A stretch of 32,728 nt of DNA from an uncultured Bacteroidia bacterium. GTDB lineage: Bacteria > Bacteroidota > Bacteroidia > Bacteroidales > UBA932. The notes below the pieces were generated by a model, which worked only from the letters and a program-made list of their open reading frames with translations, was not told where the DNA came from and searched no databases. The stretch covers positions 1-32,728 of the forward strand of contig CACZDC010000047.1 of assembly GCA_902779785.1 (NCBI GenBank), read 5' to 3'. A program made the translations under genes and the position numbers. Positions 1 through 6,243 of this stretch are shown piece by piece (positions within the stretch are counted from its first letter, which is position 1; each line of letters opens with the position of its first letter).

Positions 1-57
1 GTAAACGCCGGCGACAAGACCGGAGATGCCCGCGCCGATAATAGTCACAGTTTTCAT
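1..57 (-). CDS. FAD/NAD(P)-binding oxidoreductase, N-terminal end only
   Basis: Only the first 19 codons lie in the window; the gene runs off the left edge. They read from ATG at 57 and contain an N-terminal Rossmann dinucleotide-binding motif, TIIGAGISGLVAG (GxGxxG after a hydrophobic strand). This is typical of FAD-dependent amine oxidase or phytoene-desaturase-like enzymes, but too little is visible to name the substrate. The gene diverges from the acyltransferase gene at 108, with 50 AT-rich bases between them. Confidence 0.7.
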   Translation of the reverse strand, partial: MKTVTIIGAGISGLVAGVY

Positions 58-89
58 ATTGCGAATTTACTCAAAAATGCTTAATTTTG
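58..89 (+). promoter_or_regulatory. Bacteroidota-type promoter for the acyltransferase gene
   Basis: A -7 box TAATTTTG (82-89) matches the consensus TAnnTTTG. A weak -33 element ATTG (58-61) lies 20 bases upstream. The box ends 18 bases before the ATG at 108, a spacing repeated at three other genes in this window. Assignment is by consensus only. Confidence 0.5.
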
Positions 90-107
90 TTAAAAATATA
101 ATGACCA

Positions 108-1235
108 ATGAAAGAACATTTCGAGTTTGAAATCGTTCCCGTCAGGGGACGCAAGATGCTTAAGAAATTCATTCAGTTTCCATTAGACCTTTACAAAGAC
201 TGCGATAAATGGGTCCCGGCCTTCGAGGATGACGAATACAAGTCTCTCGGAGAGGAGAATCCCTCCCTCGCTTTCTGCGAGCGCGAGCTCTATCTTGCCG
301 TATCAGGAGGGAAGGTCCTGGGAAGGGTTGCTGCTATAATAAACCATAATGCGGACAAAAAGTGGAACGAGCGCAGCGTCCGTTTCGGCTGGATAGATTT
401 CGTGGAAGATTATGATGTGGCCAAAGCTCTCGTGGACAAGGTGGCCGAATGGGGCAAGGAAAAGGGTGCAGAAAAGATAAAGGGCCCGCTGGGCTTTACC
501 GATATGGACAGGGAAGGACTGCTTGTCGAAGGTTTTGAGAACGAGAGTCCGTTCACGGTCATATACAATTATCCATACTATGGCGAGTACCTCGAAAGGA
601 TGGGCTTCACCAAAGATGTGGACTGGACCCAGAGGGTTGTGAATCTGACGGATACACTGCCTCCTATGCTCCAGTATGCGGACCTTGTGGAGAAACGTTA
701 TGGCGTCCATATCTATAGGGCGAATACTTTATCGCAGATGGCAAAGCGCGGAAGGGAGATGTTCCACGTCCTGAATGAAGCATTCGCAGGCTTGTACGAA
801 TATACCAAACTGTCTGAAAAACAGATAGACGGCTATGTCAAGCAGTACGTTCCCGTGCTGAACAAGGACCTTGTCGCCTTTGCCGTGAATGAGAAGGACG
901 AACTGGTCGGCTTCATAGTGACAATGCCGCATATCTCGGCCGCGGTCCGCAAGGCCAAGGGTCGCATCTTCCCCTTCGGCTGGCTGCCTATCCTGCGTTC
1001 CCTGCGTCATAACGACACGGTGGAAGCACTTCTGATAGGAGTCCTTCCTGAGTATCAGGCCAAGGGTGCCGCCCTGCTGATGTTCAAGTACTTGCAGGAA
1101 AATTACATCCGCCTGGGAATCAAGCGGATGTTACTCAACCCGCAGCTGGAAGAGAACCATAAGGTTCAGAGCCTTTTCTCCGGTTATGACGTTCAGCAAT
1201 ACCAGAGACGCCGCAGTTATGTAAAGGAGATTTAA
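108..1235 (+). CDS. GNAT-fold acyltransferase, YghO / bacterial ceramide synthase-like family
   Basis: The 375-residue protein resembles the YghO/BcerS-like family (two GNAT-like halves). Seen in sequence: the N-terminal block with FIQFPLDLYKDCDKWVPAF, then LGRVAAIINHNADKKW near residues 71-86, and a C-terminal GNAT-like part with a hydrophobic strand and acyl-donor loop (LIGVLPEYQAKGAALLMF, about 311-328). Established: members of this family in Caulobacter act as bacterial ceramide synthases that N-acylate a sphingoid base. Inference: the convergent acyl carrier protein and acyl ligase genes could supply its acyl donor, so a ceramide or related N-acyl lipid role is plausible. No serine palmitoyltransferase or ceramide reductase is in the window. 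The start is set by the promoter 18 bases upstream. The TAA stop overlaps the opposing ACP stop. Confidence 0.72.
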   Translation: MKEHFEFEIVPVRGRKMLKKFIQFPLDLYKDCDKWVPAFEDDEYKSLGEENPSLAFCERELYLAVSGGKVLGRVAAIINHNADKKWNERSVRFGWIDFVEDYDVAKALVDKVAEWGKEKGAEKIKGPLGFTDMDREGLLVEGFENESPFTVIYNYPYYGEYLERMGFTKDVDWTQRVVNLTDTLPPMLQYADLVEKRYGVHIYRANTLSQMAKRGREMFHVLNEAFAGLYEYTKLSEKQIDGYVKQYVPVLNKDLVAFAVNEKDELVGFIVTMPHISAAVRKAKGRIFPFGWLPILRSLRHNDTVEALLIGVLPEYQAKGAALLMFKYLQENYIRLGIKRMLLNPQLEENHKVQSLFSGYDVQQYQRRRSYVKEI

Positions 1236-1474
1236 GCCTTTGCCTTAAGCACGGCTTCGCAGACCTCGCCGACCGTCGTCGGGGCGGGGGCTCCGTCAGG
1301 AAATCTCATCTGGAACTTCTCCTCCACTGAAAGGGAGAGGAGAATCATAAAAAGTGAATCGATGCCGAGCTCGCGTACGAGCTCGGTATCGAATGTTACG
1401 CTTGAAAGGTCCGTCTGGGGACGCATTACGGCTATGATTTCTTTCAGGCCGTCGAATACTTCCTGCTTCGTCAT
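1232..1474 (-). CDS. Acyl carrier protein
   Basis: An 80-residue acidic protein with the phosphopantetheine attachment motif LGIDSL; Ser40 is the predicted modified residue. Helix pattern and length fit a stand-alone acyl carrier protein. The frame stays open further upstream, but the start is placed at ATG 1474 because it overlaps the ligase stop as ATGA and gives normal ACP length. The sequence is divergent from the usual fatty-acid-synthase AcpP, with hydrophobic residues (FMILL) after the serine instead of the usual VELV-type helix. Inference: it is a dedicated carrier loaded by the ligase encoded just upstream, for the acyltransferase that faces it or another acylation step. Its stop shares TTAA (1232-1235) with the acyltransferase stop. 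Confidence 0.85.
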   Translation of the reverse strand: MTKQEVFDGLKEIIAVMRPQTDLSSVTFDTELVRELGIDSLFMILLSLSVEEKFQMRFPDGAPAPTTVGEVCEAVLKAKA

Positions 1475-2961
1475 ACCCTGGCGACTTTCATACTTCCGGT
1501 ACGCTTGAAGTCTTCCTTGCGGACCGTGACCTTGCGGATCTGGTGAGTGGTAGGGAGGCCGGCGTTGATCTTGTCGACAAGGGCGTTCATATAGGCGGCG
1601 ATTTCCTCGGGGCTCTTGCCTTCGAAGGCGGGAGCGAAGGGGAGAATCTCCACCGCGATGACCTTGTGGCCATTCAGTTCGTCTTCCTTGACCATAGCGT
1701 CGCGCACACAAGGATCGGCATAGAATGGCTCTTCCAGGGACTCGGGGCTCACGTTCTCACCATTGTCGAGGATGATGAGGTTCTTGATGCGGCCGGTAAT
1801 GTAGAGGAAGCCCTCCTCGTCGAAGCGGACCAGGTCGCCGGTGCGGAACCATCCGTCCTCCGAGAATGCCTCGGCAGTCTTTTCGGGATCCTTGTAGTAA
1901 CCGGAGAAGACATTGTCGCCCTTGACCCAGAGCTCGCCGTCAACGACCTTGGTCTGCTGTCCGGGATAGATCTTTCCGATGGAAGTCGGGTGGGTGATGG
2001 CGTCCGCGTTGGCGGAAGTGAGGTTGGCGGTCTCGGTGAGGCCGTAGCCGAAGCAGAATTCTACGCCCATCTTGGTGAAGATGTCAACAAGACGCGGAGG
2101 AACGTTCGCAGCGCCGGAAATGATGAGCCTCAGGCTGCCGCCGAGGAACTGGGGACCATACATCTTGCAGAGGCCCGCCAGGATGTCGCAGACACCGGGG
2201 ACGATGACAAGGAGGGTAGGTTTGATGACCGGCAGTTTGCCGATGGTCGCCTTCATATCTTCGCAGGTGAAGATGAGGTTGCCTGTATAGAAGCAGCCCA
2301 TAGTGCCGGCGATGAGCCCGAAGACGTGGCTGAGGGGCAGGATGGCGATATAACGGTGGACACCGATAACCTTGCCGGGCTTGAAGATAGTATTGTAGTT
2401 GCCTCTCATCAGAGCCCTGTGGGTAAGGACAGCGCCCTTAGGCGTGCCGGTTGTGCCGCCGGTGAAGAAAATGGCTGCGGGAGAATCCGGGTCGACCTTT
2501 GTGGAAGGAACACCGGTATCGGCGATGGAACTGACAGGGCATACCTTGACGCCCTGAAGTTTCTCAGTAAGAGGCTTGAATTCATCGCGGACCATTATGG
2601 CGGCGACATCGAACTTCATACAGGAACCGATAACGGCCATCTCGGGAAGGGCGGCCGGGAAATTCATTGCCACATAGCCGGAGGTCGTTACGGCGAGGAA
2701 CATCTCGATAGCATCCTGGCTGTTCTTGTCGAAGATGGCGATGTGAGATCCCTTGGGAAGTCCGAGGCTTTCAATGAAGGCCCTGCGGCGGGCGACTCTT
2801 TCACCAAGTTCCTTATAGGTAATGGTGTTGACTTGATCGGAAACGGCGGGATTGTCTGCGTACTCTTTCGTGAACCAGTCCACGAACTCACTCATAGTGG
2901 GAAAGTACGGAAGTCTTTCGAACTCCTCTTTCGGGAGCATGTCATAAAAATAATTACTCAT
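1471..2961 (-). CDS. AMP-dependent acyl ligase (acyl-CoA/acyl-ACP synthetase)
   Basis: A 496-residue adenylate-forming enzyme. Visible motifs in order: phosphate-binding loop FFTGGTTGTPKGAVLTH (about 165-181), GYGLTET (305-311), GDLVRFDEEGF and GRIKNLI (375-395), and the C-terminal catalytic lysine in GSMKVARV (Lys492). It activates a carboxylic acid as acyl-AMP and passes it to CoA or a carrier protein. The acid is not determined, but a fatty acid is likely. The ACP gene follows with a 4-base ATGA overlap, so transfer to that ACP is a reasonable inference. The start is ATG 2961, giving MSNYFYDML; the longer upstream extension in this frame runs through a terminator hairpin and is not coding. 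A TATCTTTG promoter box lies 35 bases upstream. Confidence 0.88.
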   Translation of the reverse strand: MSNYFYDMLPKEEFERLPYFPTMSEFVDWFTKEYADNPAVSDQVNTITYKELGERVARRRAFIESLGLPKGSHIAIFDKNSQDAIEMFLAVTTSGYVAMNFPAALPEMAVIGSCMKFDVAAIMVRDEFKPLTEKLQGVKVCPVSSIADTGVPSTKVDPDSPAAIFFTGGTTGTPKGAVLTHRALMRGNYNTIFKPGKVIGVHRYIAILPLSHVFGLIAGTMGCFYTGNLIFTCEDMKATIGKLPVIKPTLLVIVPGVCDILAGLCKMYGPQFLGGSLRLIISGAANVPPRLVDIFTKMGVEFCFGYGLTETANLTSANADAITHPTSIGKIYPGQQTKVVDGELWVKGDNVFSGYYKDPEKTAEAFSEDGWFRTGDLVRFDEEGFLYITGRIKNLIILDNGENVSPESLEEPFYADPCVRDAMVKEDELNGHKVIAVEILPFAPAFEGKSPEEIAAYMNALVDKINAGLPTTHQIRKVTVRKEDFKRTGSMKVARV

Positions 2962-2996
2962 AGTTTTAGTACAGGCGTCTTGCGCCAATCGGGGGA

Positions 2997-3004
2997 CAAA
3001 GATA
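2997..3004 (-). promoter_or_regulatory. -7 promoter box for the ligase-ACP operon
   Basis: TATCTTTG read on the minus strand (3004 to 2997) matches TAnnTTTG exactly. It lies 35 bases before the ligase ATG and directly after the terminator hairpin of the preceding gene, a sensible place for a new promoter. No clear -33 TTTG was seen. Confidence 0.5.
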
Positions 3005-3010
3005 CAAATA

Positions 3011-3036
3011 AATCCCGACTTTAGGAAGCCGGGATT
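3011..3036 (-). terminator. Intrinsic terminator after the secreted-protein operon
   Basis: An inverted repeat AATCCCG...CGGGATT (7 pairs, then one mismatch and three more pairs, 4-base loop) is followed on the minus strand by a T-rich stretch (TTTATTTG). It lies 17 bases past the stop of the minus-strand gene ending at 3054. Confidence 0.6.
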
Positions 3037-3053
3037 GAAAACGAGGGCGGAAT

Positions 3054-3605
3054 CTACCAGTCCGGATGCAGTTTGCGGTTGAATTTCAGGCTGGAAATCA
3101 ATGACTTGAGAGTGCCCTTTGAAATGCTGGCCTGTCCATCTTTCCCATTGCATACGAAGCTGAAATCCAGCCGTTTTCCTCCAAAGAAGCCCTTCGCAAC
3201 CACTGCATTGGCCGTGCCCAGGTCAGTGAATTTGAGCCCGTTGTTATTGCGGCAGATGAATTCTTTGCTCTCTCCCGGCTCATCCTGAAGCAGTTCCAGC
3301 ATCGAATTCATAAAAGCGATGGCCTGCTCGGCGTCGGCTCCCATAATAAGGCAGGTTTGCTCGCCCATACTGAAGCTGCCTTTCGCCTCCGTTCCCAAGA
3401 TCCATTCAGTGTCGAAAGTGACCCTTCCGAGATTGAGATAGTAGGCGATAGTGCCGTCTTCATCCTTATATTTGAAAATGCTGTAGCGATTGTCATTCTG
3501 CTCGATTTCGCAAATATCGAAAATCTGTCCGACAGGAAGGTTTTTCTGGGCAGAGGAAAAGATGCCGCAGCAAAGGAGAGCGGCAAGTATTAAAATACGT
3601 TTCAT
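3054..3605 (-). CDS. Secreted protein of unknown function
   Basis: A 183-residue protein with a clear N-terminal signal sequence (MKRILILAALLCCGIFSSAQ), probably cut by signal peptidase I after SSA. A lipobox reading around the two cysteines is less convincing. The rest is a mixed-polarity domain with many short predicted strands (SIFKYKDEDGTIAYYLNLG, SFSMGEQTCLIMG, then KRLDFSFVCNGKDG). I do not recognise a family. Its ATG at 3605 overlaps the stop of the C92-type lipoprotein gene as ATGA, so the two are almost certainly co-transcribed, and a terminator hairpin follows. Confidence 0.75.
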   Translation of the reverse strand: MKRILILAALLCCGIFSSAQKNLPVGQIFDICEIEQNDNRYSIFKYKDEDGTIAYYLNLGRVTFDTEWILGTEAKGSFSMGEQTCLIMGADAEQAIAFMNSMLELLQDEPGESKEFICRNNNGLKFTDLGTANAVVAKGFFGGKRLDFSFVCNGKDGQASISKGTLKSLISSLKFNRKLHPDW

Positions 3606-4255
3606 ATCAGTTTTGCATTTATGCTTTCAAGTGCTTCGGATTCGCTCATTTTCTGCGGATTAGTGCCGGGAAGTCCCTGCGGAACGTCCATCCCGAGTCT
3701 GGAGAAAAGCCATTCCCAGTATGGCGGGATGCTCCCGTCCGGGGCCAGCCAGTTCATCGCTTCGCTCCGGAAGATTTGCTCACCCTCTGAGTCAAGGTAA
3801 CTCAACTGGACAAGCTCGGAGCAGTAAAGTTCTTCATTGTCAGGAAGAAAGCGCAGGTCATAGCCCCTCCCGCAGTATGATTTCGCCCGTTCTACGGCAG
3901 CAACGCCGTCTGCGCCTTTCACGCGCTTTATTATAAAGTCAGGATAAGTCCCGTCTTTAAGAGTGAAATCCTTAAGGAAAGTATCCAAGGGGTGACGGTC
4001 AACTCCGTGGGCGATGGTGGCGTCTATTATCCAGATGCTGTCGGCCTCGACCTCGGCTATGGCAACGTGGATGAGGTTCAGTTTCCCTTCCTGTCCGGTC
4101 GCAGAGGAGATGGCGCAGTCCATAGAAGTGCTGTCAGCCTGATAGTCGAAGGGGAGAGCGACGAAAACTAGGTCTCCGCTTTGTATGCTTTTGTGATTTC
4201 TTCCGCAAGCTAAGGTCAGAAGCAGAATGAGAGCGATAAGCAGTGTCTTTTTCAT
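3602..4255 (-). CDS. Lipoprotein, YaeF/YiiX-type permuted papain-like hydrolase (C92/DUF830)
   Basis: A 217-residue protein with a lipoprotein signal (LLLTLAC, lipidated Cys17). It has the circularly permuted NlpC/P60-like layout of the YaeF/YiiX family: an early block SGDLVFVALP (26-35), the histidine of NLIHVAIAE (His63), and the nucleophile block ELYCSELVQLSY (Cys145) near the C-terminus. The order His before Cys is the mark of this family. Members are thought to cleave amide or thioester bonds; the substrate here is unknown. The likely site is the periplasm or outer membrane. It is the first gene of a two-gene operon and diverges from the SPOR lipoprotein gene across a 116-base spacer. 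Confidence 0.78.
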   Translation of the reverse strand: MKKTLLIALILLLTLACGRNHKSIQSGDLVFVALPFDYQADSTSMDCAISSATGQEGKLNLIHVAIAEVEADSIWIIDATIAHGVDRHPLDTFLKDFTLKDGTYPDFIIKRVKGADGVAAVERAKSYCGRGYDLRFLPDNEELYCSELVQLSYLDSEGEQIFRSEAMNWLAPDGSIPPYWEWLFSRLGMDVPQGLPGTNPQKMSESEALESINAKLI

Positions 4256-4315
4256 GGCGCTAAGTTACTGATTATTTTCCAAAAGGCGAAAAGCCCTGCT
4301 GAAAGCGGTATATTA

Positions 4316-4347
4316 TTTGGGGGATTGGCGGAAAAAATGTATTTTTG
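4316..4347 (+). promoter_or_regulatory. Promoter of the SPOR lipoprotein operon
   Basis: -33 TTTG (4316-4319) and -7 TATTTTTG (4340-4347) with a 20-base spacer, a near-perfect Bacteroidota housekeeping promoter. It rules out the in-frame TTG at 4345 as the start, because that codon lies within the -7 box; the leader would be about 18 bases to the ATG at 4372. Confidence 0.65.
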
Positions 4348-4371
4348 CAAGATGTGCAAACAAATGTGCGT

Positions 4372-4902
4372 ATGAAAAGGACAGTCATATTTTTCCTGCT
4401 TTTCACGCTGCTGCTCAGCAGCGGCTGTGATTTCGTCCGTAAGCTTGCCGGAAGGCCTACGTCGGCCGAACTGGATGCAAAGAGGGAATCTATTCTGGCA
4501 GCCCAGCAGGCGGAGCATCTGGCCCGTCTGGACTCTATGAGACGCGTGGAGCAGCAGATGAAAGACTCCCTGGAGGCTCTGGATGCACATCTGCTTGATT
4601 CTTTGTCCCAGACGAAGGGGACAATCCTGAATCCCTCCAAGCTTGGCGGTTTGTTCACTACCAAACTTGAGTCGAAATACTGCATCGTAGTCGGGGCTTT
4701 CCGCAACCGCGCCTATGCGGAGAAAAAACTGAAAGCCTGCAATGAGGCCGGTTATACAGCCTCGATAATCAGTTTCCGAAACGGACTCTTGGCCGTTTCG
4801 ATTTGTCCTTCGAACAGCCTGAACGAGACGCTCGCGGCTCTTCGGAAAATGCGCGGTACGGGAATCTGCCCGAAAGACGGATGGATACTTGTCAACCAAT
4901 GA
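4372..4902 (+). CDS. SPOR-domain lipoprotein
   Basis: A 176-residue protein with a lipoprotein signal (LLLSSGC, lipidated Cys19), a charged and probably coiled-coil stretch (about 33-80, rich in A, E, Q, R), a Pro/Ser linker, and a C-terminal SPOR-like domain (about 101-174: YCIVVGAFRNRAYAEKKL ... AGYTASIISFRNGLLAVSI). SPOR domains bind denuded septal peptidoglycan, so a cell-wall or division-site role is likely. The start at ATG 4372 is set by the promoter and the signal peptide. Its TGA overlaps the next start as ATGA, coupling it to the M28-TonB protein. Confidence 0.83.
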   Translation: MKRTVIFFLLFTLLLSSGCDFVRKLAGRPTSAELDAKRESILAAQQAEHLARLDSMRRVEQQMKDSLEALDAHLLDSLSQTKGTILNPSKLGGLFTTKLESKYCIVVGAFRNRAYAEKKLKACNEAGYTASIISFRNGLLAVSICPSNSLNETLAALRKMRGTGICPKDGWILVNQ

Positions 4903-6236
4903 TCAGGAAAGTCTTATTATCCACTCTGGTCATTCTTTCTGTCCAGCAAGTCTCCGCCCAGTACAGGACGGGATATGAGGAGCTGTACGACAGCGACACG
5001 GTGCGTTCTCTCAAGGAGCACGTCTCCTTCCTTTCGTCCGCCCTGCTGGAGGGACGGAAGGCCGGCAGCGAGGGAGAAATGCTGGCCGCAGAGTATCTCG
5101 GCAAGGCCTTGGAAGAAAGCGGGGCTGAGCTCATCACTCCGCTCAAAGGGGAAGTGTTCGGCGTCAAAAGCGACGGGGACACTCTTACCTCTCGCAATGT
5201 CGCCGCAGTGTTCCAGGGCTGGGATCCTGCACTGAGCGATGAGTACATCGTGGTGGGCGCCCGTATGGACAATCTAGGGACTGACAGCCTGACGGTAAAC
5301 GGAGAGAAGACCGGCCGGATCTACAGCGGAGCGAACGGCAACGCTTCAGGCGTGGCTATGCTCATTGAACTCGCCCGTAAACTGTCGACCGCAAGGCTGC
5401 AGATGCGCCGCAGCGTCGTCCTGGTCGGTTTCGGTGCTTCAAGGGAGGGTTTCGCAGGCTCGTGGTATTTCCTTAACCGCAGTTTTCCTTCTCCGGAAAA
5501 GATAGACGCAATGGTTGAGCTGGAGGGACTCGGACTGGACAGGCTGAGCGTCTATACCTCATCCAATGAGGATATGTCGGCCATAGCACGCAGCCTCAAG
5601 TCGGAACTGCTGCCTATCCAAGCCGAACTGACAACGATTGAAAGCTACCCCGGTGACCATATAGTATTCTATGACAAGGAAATCCCTTCCGCAGTCTTCA
5701 CTTCCGGCCGTTATGCCGAACACGACAGCGAGAGGGACAAGTTCTCCATTCTGGACTTCGATACGATGGAGCGCTCGCTGGAGTATGTGTTTTCCTATGT
5801 GCTGAAACTTTCCTCCGGCGAAAAGCCTTCCTTCCATCCGCTCCCGAAGAAGGAGATTCCGGCCGGGATGGTCTCCTGGAACGACTGCGACCAGAAGCCC
5901 GTGTTCCTGAATTCTCCCGATCCTTCCGCCTTCCTGGAAAAATGGGTCTATCCCTATCTGAAATATCCGAAATATGCGCTTGACAACGGCATCCAGGGCC
6001 GTGTCATCGTGGATTTCGTGATAGATGAAAAAGGAAATGTAGTGGATGTCAGGATTGGCCGCAGCGTCCATACTGCCCTGGACGAAGAGGCTCTCCGTGT
6101 CGTATCGGCGTCCCCAAAGTGGAGGCCGGGAAGGCATCGCGGGAAAAAGGTTAAGGTGCTCCTGTCTATCCCGGTGGAATTCCGCCTGGACAAGGGAAAA
6201 GGCAGTCTGGGAATCAATGGTTATAAAATAAAGTAA
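4899..6236 (+). CDS. M28 peptidase-like (probably inactive) protein with TonB C-terminal domain
   Basis: A 445-residue exported protein (signal peptide 1-20, cut before QYRTG). Residues about 35-305 follow the M28 zinc-aminopeptidase fold: [50 protein letters not shown], and a late EHDSERDKF. Key sites are changed: the GAHxD histidine is Arg122, the DN aspartate is Gly147, and the catalytic/metal EE pair is Ser181-Arg182; a late His275 remains. It is therefore probably a pseudo-enzyme. Residues about 350-430 form a TonB C-terminal domain ([20 protein letters not shown] ... [20 protein letters not shown]). No membrane anchor other than the signal sequence is seen. The start at 4899 overlaps the SPOR gene (ATGA). 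Role unknown; a periplasmic binding or scaffolding role is inferred. Confidence 0.82.
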   Translation: MIRKVLLSTLVILSVQQVSAQYRTGYEELYDSDTVRSLKEHVSFLSSALLEGRKAGSEGEMLAAEYLGKALEESGAELITPLKGEVFGVKSDGDTLTSRNVAAVFQGWDPALSDEYIVVGARMDNLGTDSLTVNGEKTGRIYSGANGNASGVAMLIELARKLSTARLQMRRSVVLVGFGASREGFAGSWYFLNRSFPSPEKIDAMVELEGLGLDRLSVYTSSNEDMSAIARSLKSELLPIQAELTTIESYPGDHIVFYDKEIPSAVFTSGRYAEHDSERDKFSILDFDTMERSLEYVFSYVLKLSSGEKPSFHPLPKKEIPAGMVSWNDCDQKPVFLNSPDPSAFLEKWVYPYLKYPKYALDNGIQGRVIVDFVIDEKGNVVDVRIGRSVHTALDEEALRVVSASPKWRPGRHRGKKVKVLLSIPVEFRLDKGKGSLGINGYKIK

Positions 6237-6243
6237 ATCATAT

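Noticed and set aside
1543-3024. Long plus-strand open frame (493 codons) opposite the acyl ligase gene
   Set aside because: It is the antisense of a clearly recognised ligase, shows no family motif, and arises from the GC-rich codon pattern.
4345-4371. TTG start nine codons upstream for the SPOR lipoprotein
   Set aside because: The codon lies inside the -7 promoter box, and the signal peptide begins at the ATG at 4372.
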